DNA of 14,975 nucleotides from Chloroflexota bacterium (GTDB lineage Bacteria; Chloroflexota; Anaerolineae; Anaerolineales; Villigracilaceae). The notes under the pieces are model-generated. The model was not told where the DNA came from, did not search any database, and worked only from the letters and a program-made list of their open reading frames with translations. Positions 8,250-13,738 of this stretch are shown one piece after another. The translations under genes were made by a program, and so were the position numbers. The stretch is taken from the NCBI GenBank assembly GCA_016191985.1, contig JACPVB010000217.1:1-14975 (forward strand). Reading direction: 5' to 3'. How positions within the stretch are numbered: position 1 is the first letter of the stretch; each line of letters starts with the position of its first letter.

Positions 8250-8521
8250 TTGTGGCGCTTCTCCAGTTCGGCAATGACATCGGCGGGAGTCAACCCACGC
8301 GCAGCAAGCAGGACGAGGGTGTGATAGGTCAAATCCGCGACCTCTTCGATGAGACGCTGGTCATCCTGCACCAACGCCGCCACGACAACTTCCGTGCCTT
8401 CTTCGCCGACCTTCTGCGCAATCTTCGGCAAGCCTTCATTGAAAAGGCTGGTGGTATAAGATTTTTCGTTCGGATTATTTTTGCGATCTTCAATTACATC
8501 AAACAACCATTGAATGCTCAT
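8246..8521 (-). CDS. hisE: Phosphoribosyl-ATP pyrophosphatase (HisE)
   Basis: The 91-residue protein hydrolyses PR-ATP to PR-AMP and pyrophosphate, the second step of histidine synthesis. It is all-helical and of the usual HisE length. The MazG-like metal site is seen in GEEGTEVVVAAL (39-50) and the second acidic helix EEVADLTYHTLVLL (59-72). YTTSLFNEGLPKIAQKVGEE is the family's N-terminal signature. A longer upstream reading frame exists, but the start at 8521 is fixed by a strong GGAGG at 8526-8530 and by homology beginning at IQWLFDVIEDRK. It is separate from hisI rather than fused as in enterobacteria, and it overlaps the downstream HAD gene by 4 nt. Confidence 0.95.
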   Translation of the reverse strand: MSIQWLFDVIEDRKNNPNEKSYTTSLFNEGLPKIAQKVGEEGTEVVVAALVQDDQRLIEEVADLTYHTLVLLAARGLTPADVIAELEKRHK

Positions 8522-8542
8522 GATTCCTCCAGTTACAGGTTT

Positions 8543-8570
8543 AACTTTCAACCTTAAACCTTCAACTGAT
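8543..8570. repeat. Four tandem heptamers at the hisI-hisE junction
   Basis: On the plus strand the units are AACTTTC, AACCTTA, AACCTTC and AACTGAT. They begin 12 nt beyond the hisE Shine-Dalgarno sequence and run through the hisI stop codon (8562-8564) into its last codons. This short repeat of 7-nt period nearly fills the 40-nt spacer. Confidence 0.6.
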
Positions 8571-8888
8571 TTCTCTATAAAAACAAGTCCGCTCGCCCGT
8601 ATGGCAGGCAGGGCCCGCAGGGTTGACCAACACCAATAACGTATCCGCATCACAATCCACGCGGAGTTCCACCACGCGCTGCACATTTCCCGAAGTCGCA
8701 CCCTTGTGCCACAACTCGCTCCGGCTGCGTGACCAGAACCACGTCTCACCTGATTCAATCGTCAAGCGCAAAGATTCTGCGTTCATGTACGCCATCATCA
8801 ACACATCCTTCGTCTCCGCATCCTGCACAATTGCAGGGACAAGTCCATTCCCATCATACTTAATCGCGCTCAACAACTCATCTTTCAT
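8562..8888 (-). CDS. hisI: Phosphoribosyl-AMP cyclohydrolase (HisI)
   Basis: This 108-residue protein opens the adenine ring of PR-AMP to give ProFAR precursor (BBM II), step three of the pathway. The zinc and magnesium sites are plain. DCDAD at 78-82 holds the three magnesium aspartates and one zinc cysteine (C79), and GPACHTGERTCFY (92-104) gives the other two cysteines (C95, C102). SGETWFWSRSRSELWHKGATSG (46-67) is the conserved substrate-binding block. The start at 8888 is preferred over one eight codons upstream because GAGGAAAG lies just before it and the family usually starts at this point. It is a stand-alone HisI without a HisE domain. The final codons and stop lie inside a heptamer tract. 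Confidence 0.95.
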   Translation of the reverse strand: MKDELLSAIKYDGNGLVPAIVQDAETKDVLMMAYMNAESLRLTIESGETWFWSRSRSELWHKGATSGNVQRVVELRVDCDADTLLVLVNPAGPACHTGERTCFYREIS

Positions 8889-8906
8889 CTTTCCTCTTTC
8901 CAAACC

Positions 8907-8948
8907 AATCACTGATTACTGATCACTAATCACTTTCCACTTTCCACT
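8907..8948. repeat. Six tandem heptamers between hisF and hisI
   Basis: On the plus strand the tract reads as six exact 7-nt units, all ending in ACT: AATCACT, GATTACT, GATCACT, AATCACT, TTCCACT, TTCCACT. It starts at the first base of the hisF stop anticodon triplet and runs toward the hisI Shine-Dalgarno sequence, filling most of the 59-nt spacer. It is not coding and forms no strong hairpin. Confidence 0.8.
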
Positions 8949-9703
8949 CACACCCTCACCGCAATCCCCATCCCACCCAACTCCCTCTTCAACTCCGGTA
9001 TTCTCAACTTCCCATCATGAAACAGTGACGCCGCCAGCGCCGCATCTGCATTGCCTTTGGTGAGCACCTCCGCAAAGTGGAGCGGAGTCCCTGCCCCGCC
9101 CGAAGCGATGACAGGCACCGAGACTATGTTTGAAATAATGCTCGTCAACTCAAGGTCATAACCCGCGAGCGTGCCATCGGCGTCCATGCTGGTTAATAAA
9201 ATTTCGCCCGCACCCAACTCCACGCTGCGCACTGCCCATTCAACAGCGTCAATGCCTGTCGGCGTGCGCCCGCCGCTGACATAGACCTCCCAACTCGAAC
9301 CATTCTTGCGCGCGTCAATCGCCAGCACAATGCACTGCGCCCCAAAACGTGACGCACCTTCAGACAGCAACTCTGGGCGTTTCACCGCCGCCGAGTTGAC
9401 ACTGACCTTATCCGCGCCTGCCAGCAGCAGATTGCGCATATCATCCACCTCGCGGATTCCGCCGCCGACAGTCAATGGCATGAACACCGTCTCCGCCACG
9501 CGGCTAACCAACTCCAACGTCGTCTTGCGTCCTTCGTGTGTGGCGGAAATATCGAGGAACACTAACTCATCCGCGCCCTGTTCATCGTACAACCGCGCCT
9601 GTTCCACAGGGTCACCCGCATCGCGCAGGTTCACAAAATTCACGCCCTTTACGACACGTCCATCTTTGATGTCGAGACAGGGGATAATCCGTTTTGCTAA
9701 CAT
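8948..9703 (-). CDS. hisF: Imidazole glycerol phosphate synthase, cyclase subunit (HisF)
   Basis: This 251-residue (beta/alpha)8 barrel uses ammonia delivered by HisH to convert PRFAR to imidazole glycerol phosphate and AICAR. The start MLAKRIIPCLDIKDGRVVKG has the catalytic D11; the second catalytic aspartate is D130 in VLAIDARKNG. Phosphate-binding loops are PLTVGGGIR (76-84), TSMDADGT (171-178) and IASGGAG (199-205). The ATG is preceded by AAGGAG at 9711-9716. It is the first gene after the inverted XRE cassette, so it may need its own promoter in the 82-nt divergent spacer (9704-9785). I found no convincing minus-strand -35, although the palindromic operator offers a TATACT on this strand too. 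Confidence 0.97.
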   Translation of the reverse strand: MLAKRIIPCLDIKDGRVVKGVNFVNLRDAGDPVEQARLYDEQGADELVFLDISATHEGRKTTLELVSRVAETVFMPLTVGGGIREVDDMRNLLLAGADKVSVNSAAVKRPELLSEGASRFGAQCIVLAIDARKNGSSWEVYVSGGRTPTGIDAVEWAVRSVELGAGEILLTSMDADGTLAGYDLELTSIISNIVSVPVIASGGAGTPLHFAEVLTKGNADAALAASLFHDGKLRIPELKRELGGMGIAVRV

Positions 9704-9734
9704 AAAACATCTCCTTCAAAATAATGACAATTAC

Positions 9735-9758
9735 TGATGTTAAGTACACTTGACTCTT
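9735..9758. promoter_or_regulatory. Upstream, degenerate operator copy
   Basis: The left half TGATGTTAAGTA is identical to the left half of the perfect palindrome that starts 28 bp downstream (9763). The right half, ending in ACTTGACTC, is diverged. It covers the -35 hexamer (9750-9755) of the repressor gene. The 28-bp step is about 2.7 helical turns, so bound dimers would not sit exactly on one DNA face. Confidence 0.65.
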
Positions 9759-9778
9759 TTCGTGATGTTAAGTATACT
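9750..9778 (+). promoter_or_regulatory. Sigma-70-type promoter for the XRE-membrane cassette
   Basis: The -35 hexamer TTGACT (9750-9755) and -10 hexamer TATACT (9773-9778) are separated by exactly 17 bp. Transcription would start about 7-8 nt after the -10, at 9785-9786, which is the A of the repressor's ATG. Both hexamers are covered by operator-like repeats, which argues for repression by the encoded XRE protein. Confidence 0.75.
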
Positions 9779-9786
9779 TAACATCA
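9763..9786. promoter_or_regulatory. Perfect 24-bp palindromic operator
   Basis: TGATGTTAAGTA is followed directly by its exact reverse complement, giving a 24-bp perfect palindrome centred between 9774 and 9775, with core TTAAGTATACTTAA. It overlies the -10 hexamer and ends on the first base of the start codon. Dyads of this size placed on the core promoter are typical of XRE/Cro autorepressors. Because it is palindromic, it also offers TATACT on the minus strand facing hisF, so it could affect both directions. Confidence 0.8.
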
Positions 9787-10004
9787 TGGCACACAAAAGC
9801 GTTGGAAACAACCTCAAAGAAATCCGCACAAAACTTAGGATGACCCAGGCAGAGCTTGCTGAACTCGTTGGAGTTGCGCGAGTCTCGATCATCGCCATCG
9901 AAAATGGACGTTTTATTCCAACCATCGAAACTGCCTTGCGTATCAGCCAGGCGTTGAACGTCTCCGTCGAAAAGATATTTTGGTTGCAGGAGAATAACAA
10001 ATGA
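9786..10004 (+). CDS. XRE/Cro-family transcriptional repressor, probably on a leaderless mRNA
   Basis: The 72-residue protein is little more than one HTH_3 domain (about residues 7-66). It has NNLKEIRTKLRMTQAELAEL, recognition-helix region VARVSIIAIENGRFIP (30-45) and the closing helix TALRISQALNVSVEKIFWL. The ATG at 9786 has no Shine-Dalgarno sequence. A longer frame would start at 9750, inside the -35, so 9786 is chosen, and the predicted transcription start coincides with it. Small regulators of this kind are often paired with membrane proteins of unknown function, and here the next gene overlaps by 4 nt. It probably binds the two TTAAGTA-containing sites upstream and represses its own cassette. 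Effects on hisF are possible but unproven. Confidence 0.88.
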   Translation: MAHKSVGNNLKEIRTKLRMTQAELAELVGVARVSIIAIENGRFIPTIETALRISQALNVSVEKIFWLQENNK

Positions 10005-10378
10005 AAAAAGAGTTCCTTCCATATTACATCTCAAGATTTATCCTAAGCGCAGTTTTCTCCATCCTTGTATGGGGTTTCACCTGGACAGCTGCGCTCATGA
10101 CAATCGTATTCTTTGGGCTATTTTTGCTCTATCTACACAGCGGTTGGTTCAGCGTTGACTTGAGTACTCCCCTCTATCCCTTGCGCCACGACTCTCATGG
10201 GCGGGAGGTTCAAAGAAAGGCACTCATCTTCGCCGTTACACTCAGCTTGTTGCTGTATACATTTGCAGTGCCATTGTCCAACTTCACTGGTATTCCATTG
10301 ATCTCTGGACACATTGCCCTTTCTGTCGGCATTATTACCTACTTTATCGCTCAATTCGCATTATTTATCAAAGCCTGA
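10001..10378 (+). CDS. Small four-helix membrane protein partnered with the XRE regulator
   Basis: This 125-residue hydrophobic protein has four probable membrane helices, at about 11-27, 29-46, 73-91 and 100-123. They are grouped as two hairpins joined by a polar loop, PLYPLRHDSHGREVQRKA (58-75). I recognise no catalytic motif. The layout resembles small membrane proteins commonly encoded after short XRE regulators (for example DUF2178-like proteins), but I cannot assign a family. The ATG overlaps the regulator's stop (ATGA), so the two are translationally coupled and likely form one functional unit, perhaps with the membrane protein sensing a signal or controlling the repressor. Its stop lies 3 nt from the convergent hisA stop, with no room for a terminator. 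Confidence 0.8.
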   Translation: MKKEFLPYYISRFILSAVFSILVWGFTWTAALMTIVFFGLFLLYLHSGWFSVDLSTPLYPLRHDSHGREVQRKALIFAVTLSLLLYTFAVPLSNFTGIPLISGHIALSVGIITYFIAQFALFIKA

Positions 10379-10381
10379 TTT

Positions 10382-11092
10382 TTACATATCAAGTGCTGAT
10401 TTCAAATCAATGGTTCCTTCATACAACGCGCGCCCAATAATTACACCAGCCAGGCCAGCATCACGCGCCGCGATGACATCCTCAATCGTATGCACGCCGC
10501 CTGAAGCGATCACATCCAGCCCGCTTTTCTCAGATAACTCTTTCGTTGCAGCGATGTTCAGCCCGCTGCCCAAACCGTCGCGGCTGACATCGGTAAAGAT
10601 AACAGTGCCCAGCCCCACGGTCCGCATTTGAAGCGCCAAATCCACTGCCGAGACTCCGCTGTTATCCTTCCAGCCGCGCACGCGCACCAGCCCATCACGC
10701 GCATCAATTCCAACTGCAATTTTTTCTGCGCCAAATTTTTTCAAAGCATCCGCAACAATATCGGGTTTCTCAATCGCAATTGTGCCAAGCACTACGCGGC
10801 TCACACCCAGATCGAGTGCGTGTTCAATCGCATCGAGCGAACGCATCCCTCCGCCAAATTGTACGTGCGCGCCAAGTTTCAAAATGGATTCAAGCGCAAC
10901 GCGATTTGCATGATCGCTCTCGCCAAACGCGCCATCGAGATTTACAACATGCAGCCAGCCCGCGCCCATGCCAAGCCACTTTCGCGCCATCTCAGCAGGA
11001 TCATCACTATACGAGGTCATTCGTGCGGGGTCGCCCTCTTTCAACCGCACCACCTTCCCGCCACGCAAGTCAATTGCGGGATAAATAATCAT
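10382..11092 (-). CDS. hisA: ProFAR isomerase (HisA)
   Basis: The 236-residue (beta/alpha)8 barrel isomerises ProFAR to PRFAR, step four of the pathway. The start MIIYPAIDLRGGKVVRL carries catalytic D8, and the second catalytic aspartate is D130 in VGIDARDG. Phosphate loops are QFGGGMRS (78-85), TDVSRDG (167-173) and IASGGVHT (195-202). It has HisA rather than HisF or dual-function PriA features, although PriA activity cannot be excluded from sequence alone. The ATG overlaps the hisH stop by 4 nt, with GGAGG just upstream. Its 3' end faces the inverted XRE-membrane cassette with a 3-nt gap, so his transcripts reading through would be antisense to that cassette. Confidence 0.96.
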   Translation of the reverse strand: MIIYPAIDLRGGKVVRLKEGDPARMTSYSDDPAEMARKWLGMGAGWLHVVNLDGAFGESDHANRVALESILKLGAHVQFGGGMRSLDAIEHALDLGVSRVVLGTIAIEKPDIVADALKKFGAEKIAVGIDARDGLVRVRGWKDNSGVSAVDLALQMRTVGLGTVIFTDVSRDGLGSGLNIAATKELSEKSGLDVIASGGVHTIEDVIAARDAGLAGVIIGRALYEGTIDLKSALDM

Positions 11093-11703
11093 TTCGCCTC
11101 CAAAAAGTTTTTCAAAATTTGTAAACCCACCTGCTGACTCTTTTCAGGATGAAACTGCACGCCGAAAATATTTTCATGCCGTACCGCGCAAGCATAGTTG
11201 ATTCCATAATCGGTTGTCGCGATCACATCGGATGAATCCCCCGCCTGACAATAATACGAGTGATTGAAATAAACATACGCCTCATCATTTATCTGATCAA
11301 AAAGCAACGCCTCATTTTTAACGGTGAGTTGATTCCACCCCGTATGCGGAATCTTCATGGACAGCGAATCAGCAAACTTCACCACCGTGCCCTTGAGCAG
11401 ACCCAGGCCTTCGTGGTCGCCCATCTCCTCCCCAATCTCAAACAAGGCTTGCATACCGACACAAATTCCAAGCATCGGCACGCCGCGCGCCACGACTTGC
11501 TTCACCGTATCAGCGAGTCCCTTCGCGCGCATGCCAGTCATAAAATCGCCAAACGCGCCCACCCCAGGCAGGATGATCCGTTTGCCTGCCATCACCTTCT
11601 GCGGATCATCCGTCCGTGTGACGCTTGCGCCCACAGACTCCAACGCTTTCTGCACCGAGCGGAGGTTGCCTGTGCCTGCGTCAATGAGGATAATATCTTT
11701 CAT
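11089..11703 (-). CDS. hisH: Imidazole glycerol phosphate synthase, glutamine amidotransferase subunit (HisH)
   Basis: This 204-residue class I glutamine amidotransferase supplies ammonia to HisF. The nucleophile elbow is MLGICVGMQALFE with C81, and the catalytic dyad partners are H185 and E187 in GVQFHPEKSQ. The oxyanion strand region LPGVGAFGDFM (45-55) and VYFNHSYY (144-151) are conserved. The start MKDIILIDAGTGNLRSV is typical, with AAGGATGGAA just upstream. It is coupled to hisA by a 4-nt overlap. HisF is about 1.4 kb away, on the far side of the inverted cassette, although the two proteins work as a complex. Confidence 0.97.
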   Translation of the reverse strand: MKDIILIDAGTGNLRSVQKALESVGASVTRTDDPQKVMAGKRIILPGVGAFGDFMTGMRAKGLADTVKQVVARGVPMLGICVGMQALFEIGEEMGDHEGLGLLKGTVVKFADSLSMKIPHTGWNQLTVKNEALLFDQINDEAYVYFNHSYYCQAGDSSDVIATTDYGINYACAVRHENIFGVQFHPEKSQQVGLQILKNFLEAK

Positions 11704-11724
11704 GCTTCCATCCTTTCGCTACCT

Positions 11725-11756
11725 GTATACACGTAAACAAGTAAACAGGTATACAA
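11725..11756. repeat. Four tandem octamers between hisB and hisH
   Basis: On the plus strand there are four exact 8-nt units, GTATACAC, GTAAACAA, GTAAACAG and GTATACAA (consensus GTAWACAN). They occupy 32 of the 56 nt between the hisB stop and the hisH start and leave only the hisH ribosome-binding region unrepeated. The outer two units share TATAC and the inner two TAAAC. Confidence 0.8.
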
Positions 11757-11759
11757 CCA

Positions 11760-12347
11760 TTACAACGTCCCCTTCGTGGACGGAATCATCCCGCCCCGCC
11801 GTGGGTCAAACTGCGTTGCTGCATCTAATGCGCGCGCCCAGGCTTTGAAGAGGGCTTCGGCTTGATGGTGGTCATCGCGTCCGTATAAGACGCGGGCATG
11901 CAGGTTGCAGCGCGCTGTTACCGCAAATGACTCAAAGAAATGCGGGAACAACGTGGTTGGAATATTTCCAACGTAAGGCGTATGCCATTCTGCCTGCACT
12001 ACCGCATATGGACGCCCTGATAAATCCATAACCACATGCGCAAGAGACTCATCCATCGGCGCGAAACTATCTCCCATACGGACGATCCCTTTGCGGTCCC
12101 CAAGCGCCTTATCGAAGGCCTGACCCAACGCCAGCGCCACATCTTCCACCGTGTGATGGACGTCAATATGCAGATCGCCCTGTGCCTGTACCGTCAGGTC
12201 AAAGAGACCATGCACAGCAAGGTGGGTCAGCATGTGGTCGAGAAAGCCCACTCCTGTTGAAATCTCGTGCTTGCCTGTGCCATCTAGATTCAACTTAATT
12301 TCAATTTGTGTTTCGTTTGTTTGACGTGATATGTCTGCGGTTCGCAT
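11760..12347 (-). CDS. hisB: Imidazoleglycerol-phosphate dehydratase (HisB, monofunctional)
   Basis: The 195-residue enzyme dehydrates imidazole glycerol phosphate to imidazole acetol phosphate. Manganese-ligand motifs are clear: FLDHMLTH (35-42), HHTVED (64-69) and DDHHQAEALFKA (158-169). The C-terminus GGMIPSTKG is also conserved. The reading frame extends 51 codons further upstream, but that part lies in the palindromic spacer. The real start is ATG at 12347, with AGGAGAA just before it and the family's usual N-terminus RTADISRQTNETQI. There is no N-terminal HAD phosphatase domain, unlike the bifunctional enterobacterial HisB, so the histidinol-phosphate phosphatase must be encoded elsewhere. 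Confidence 0.96.
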   Translation of the reverse strand: MRTADISRQTNETQIEIKLNLDGTGKHEISTGVGFLDHMLTHLAVHGLFDLTVQAQGDLHIDVHHTVEDVALALGQAFDKALGDRKGIVRMGDSFAPMDESLAHVVMDLSGRPYAVVQAEWHTPYVGNIPTTLFPHFFESFAVTARCNLHARVLYGRDDHHQAEALFKAWARALDAATQFDPRRGGMIPSTKGTL

Positions 12348-12361
12348 AATTTCTCCTAACT

Positions 12362-12437
12362 CTGGTGGTCGAGTAGATGGCGGGTCTCGATACGTGCTTT
12401 GCACTACTCGACCACCAGCCGCCGTATCGAGACCACT
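12362..12437. repeat. Nested REP-like palindrome pair in the hisC-hisB spacer
   Basis: Two perfect inverted repeats interlock: CTGGTGGTCGAGTAG (12362-12376) with its complement at 12404-12418, and GGTCTCGATACG (12383-12394) with its complement at 12423-12434. Read as units of the form GGTGGTCGAGTAG...CGTATCGAGACC, one complete minus-strand unit (12383-12417) lies inside the loop of a plus-strand unit. It is bounded by GGCGG/CCGCC. It belongs to the same family as the repeats before hisG. Confidence 0.75.
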
Positions 12438-12470
12438 ACGTTTACAAGTTGCGCTACTTTTACCTTCAAC

Positions 12471-12519
12471 TGTTGGTCTCGATATGGACGAGAAGAGCAC
12501 TCGTCCTACTCGACCAACA
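12471..12519. repeat. Third REP-like palindrome, adjacent to the hisC stop
   Basis: Outer arms TGTTGGTC (12471-12478) and GACCAACA (12512-12519) are exact complements. An inner hairpin pairs GGACGAG (12486-12492) with CTCGTCC (12500-12506) around a 7-nt loop. On the minus strand it reads TTGGTCGAGTAG, then the hairpin, then ATATCGAGACCAA, so it is a full unit of the same family as its neighbours. It lies 5 nt from the hisC stop codon. Confidence 0.75.
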
Positions 12520-12524
12520 GGGTT

Positions 12525-13667
12525 TTACAATTTCTTCAACGCCTCAATCAACACATCCGTATCCGACGGCCTGCCGACACTGATGCGGATATAATCTCTC
12601 AGCCCAGGTTTGTTGAAATAGCGGATGAAGACTCCGTACTCCTGCGCCAATTTTGTTTTGAGCTCTGCGGCATCCTTACCAATGACCTTACACAAAATAA
12701 AATTCGATTGGGTGGGATACGGTTTCAAATATAGAATCCCTTGCAACGCTGCCAGCAAACTTTTTCGTTCAGTTTTTAAAAGCTCAACGACTTTTGCCAA
12801 CTCCTGCACATGCGCCAGTGACGCCTGCGCCGCAACACTGGCCGCCACGTTGACGTTATATGGCTGTTTGGACTTCCATAGAATCGGCGTCAGCCATTTG
12901 GGAAATGCGCCGTAGCCAATGCGAAGCCCCGCCAGCCCCGCCCATTTGCTGAAGGTGCGCAGAACGATGAGATTTTCACGCTCTGGCACTTCGCGGATTC
13001 GGCTGAGGCTTGCGCCCAAGTCCGATGCCGTCCCACGGGGATGCTTCGCTAAGGACGGCGTCTTGAGCGAAGGCGGACTGGCAAATTCAATATAGGCTTC
13101 ATCGAGGACAACCAACAGTGGAAGCGACAATAACTCATCCATCATGGCAGGCTCAATCAACGAGCCATCGGGGTTGTTCGGGGAAGCGATGAAGAGCAGT
13201 TTCGGTTTGAATTCATCCACCGCCCTGCGAATGGAAGGCATGTCCAGCGAGAAATCTGCTTTGCGTGGGATTTCGATACAGCGTGCGGCGTTCAATTCGG
13301 CGTCGAAGGGATACATGCCGAACGTGGGCGGGCAGGACAAAATGCACTCGCCCGGTTCGAGGAAGACACGCATGAGCAGGTCGAGCAACTCGTCCGCGCC
13401 GGAGCCTACGAGCAGGTATTCTTCATCCACGCCTGTGAATTGCGCCAGCGACTTTCGTAAGGCGCGGCTTTCGGGGTCCGGGTAGATGTGCGGGAAATCC
13501 ATCTCTGCCAAGGCTTTGCGGACAGCAGGCAGAATACCATATGGATTTTCGTTCGCGTCGAGTTTGACGATCTGCGAAGGTTCGCGTCCCAGGCGGGCGG
13601 AGAGGATTTCAAAAGGCTCGATGGGTGTGTAGGGTGGAAGCGATGCAAGGTGAGTGCGAATTTTCAT
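12525..13667 (-). CDS. hisC: Histidinol-phosphate aminotransferase (HisC)
   Basis: This 380-residue class I/II PLP aminotransferase converts imidazole acetol phosphate and glutamate to histidinol phosphate. Landmarks are LDANENPYG (36-44), YPDPESRALRKSL (62-74), GSGADELLDLL (88-98), SPNNPDG (162-168), DEAYIEF (189-195), the PLP lysine K241 in RTFSKWAGLAGLRIGY, and the substrate arginine region YIRISVGR (359-366). Between DEAYIEF and the PLP lysine there are about 30 more residues than usual (about 198-232, polar and proline-rich). That stretch contains a DNA palindrome at 13013-13069. The start codon has only a weak GGAAA upstream, and a 71-nt spacer separates it from hisG. hisD, often found here, is absent. 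Confidence 0.95.
   Translation of the reverse strand: MKIRTHLASLPPYTPIEPFEILSARLGREPSQIVKLDANENPYGILPAVRKALAEMDFPHIYPDPESRALRKSLAQFTGVDEEYLLVGSGADELLDLLMRVFLEPGECILSCPPTFGMYPFDAELNAARCIEIPRKADFSLDMPSIRRAVDEFKPKLLFIASPNNPDGSLIEPAMMDELLSLPLLVVLDEAYIEFASPPSLKTPSLAKHPRGTASDLGASLSRIREVPERENLIVLRTFSKWAGLAGLRIGYGAFPKWLTPILWKSKQPYNVNVAASVAAQASLAHVQELAKVVELLKTERKSLLAALQGILYLKPYPTQSNFILCKVIGKDAAELKTKLAQEYGVFIRYFNKPGLRDYIRISVGRPSDTDVLIEALKKL
13013..13069. repeat. Palindromic element embedded in frame in hisC
   Basis: GATGCCGTCC (13024-13033) pairs with GGACGGCGTC (13053-13062) with one mismatch around a 19-nt loop. After a 4-nt bulge the pairing continues, CGCCCAAG with TTGAGCG, giving arms at 13013-13033 and 13053-13069. 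The whole is 57 nt, exactly 19 codons. It corresponds to the part of HisC that is longer than in usual family members. It is different in sequence from the REP-like units in the spacers. Confidence 0.55.
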
Positions 13668-13738
13668 AAAAATTTCCAGATGAGAAAATGTCAGTTGATC
13701 AGAATCAGGTATCGGCGGAGTCTGAAGCGAGGCAAGCT

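Noticed and set aside
8522..8758. Longer reading frame upstream of hisE
   Set aside because: It is the shadow of hisI in another frame. The HisE homology and GGAGG fix the start at 8521.
10382..11092. Bifunctional PriA instead of HisA
   Set aside because: No trp genes are in the window and the gene lies in a his operon. PriA cannot be excluded from sequence, but HisA is the simpler call.
12348..12500. A 51-codon N-terminal extension of hisB
   Set aside because: It lies in the REP-like spacer, has no homology to HisB, and the inner ATG at 12347 has a good ribosome-binding site and the family's usual N-terminus.
12362..12519. CRISPR array
   Set aside because: The repeats are inverted and nested, with no regular spacers and no cas genes nearby.
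13683..13715. Heptamer repeat in the hisG-hisC spacer
   Set aside because: TCAG/TCGG motifs recur at 8, 6 and 7 nt, so the period is not regular enough to call a tandem repeat.
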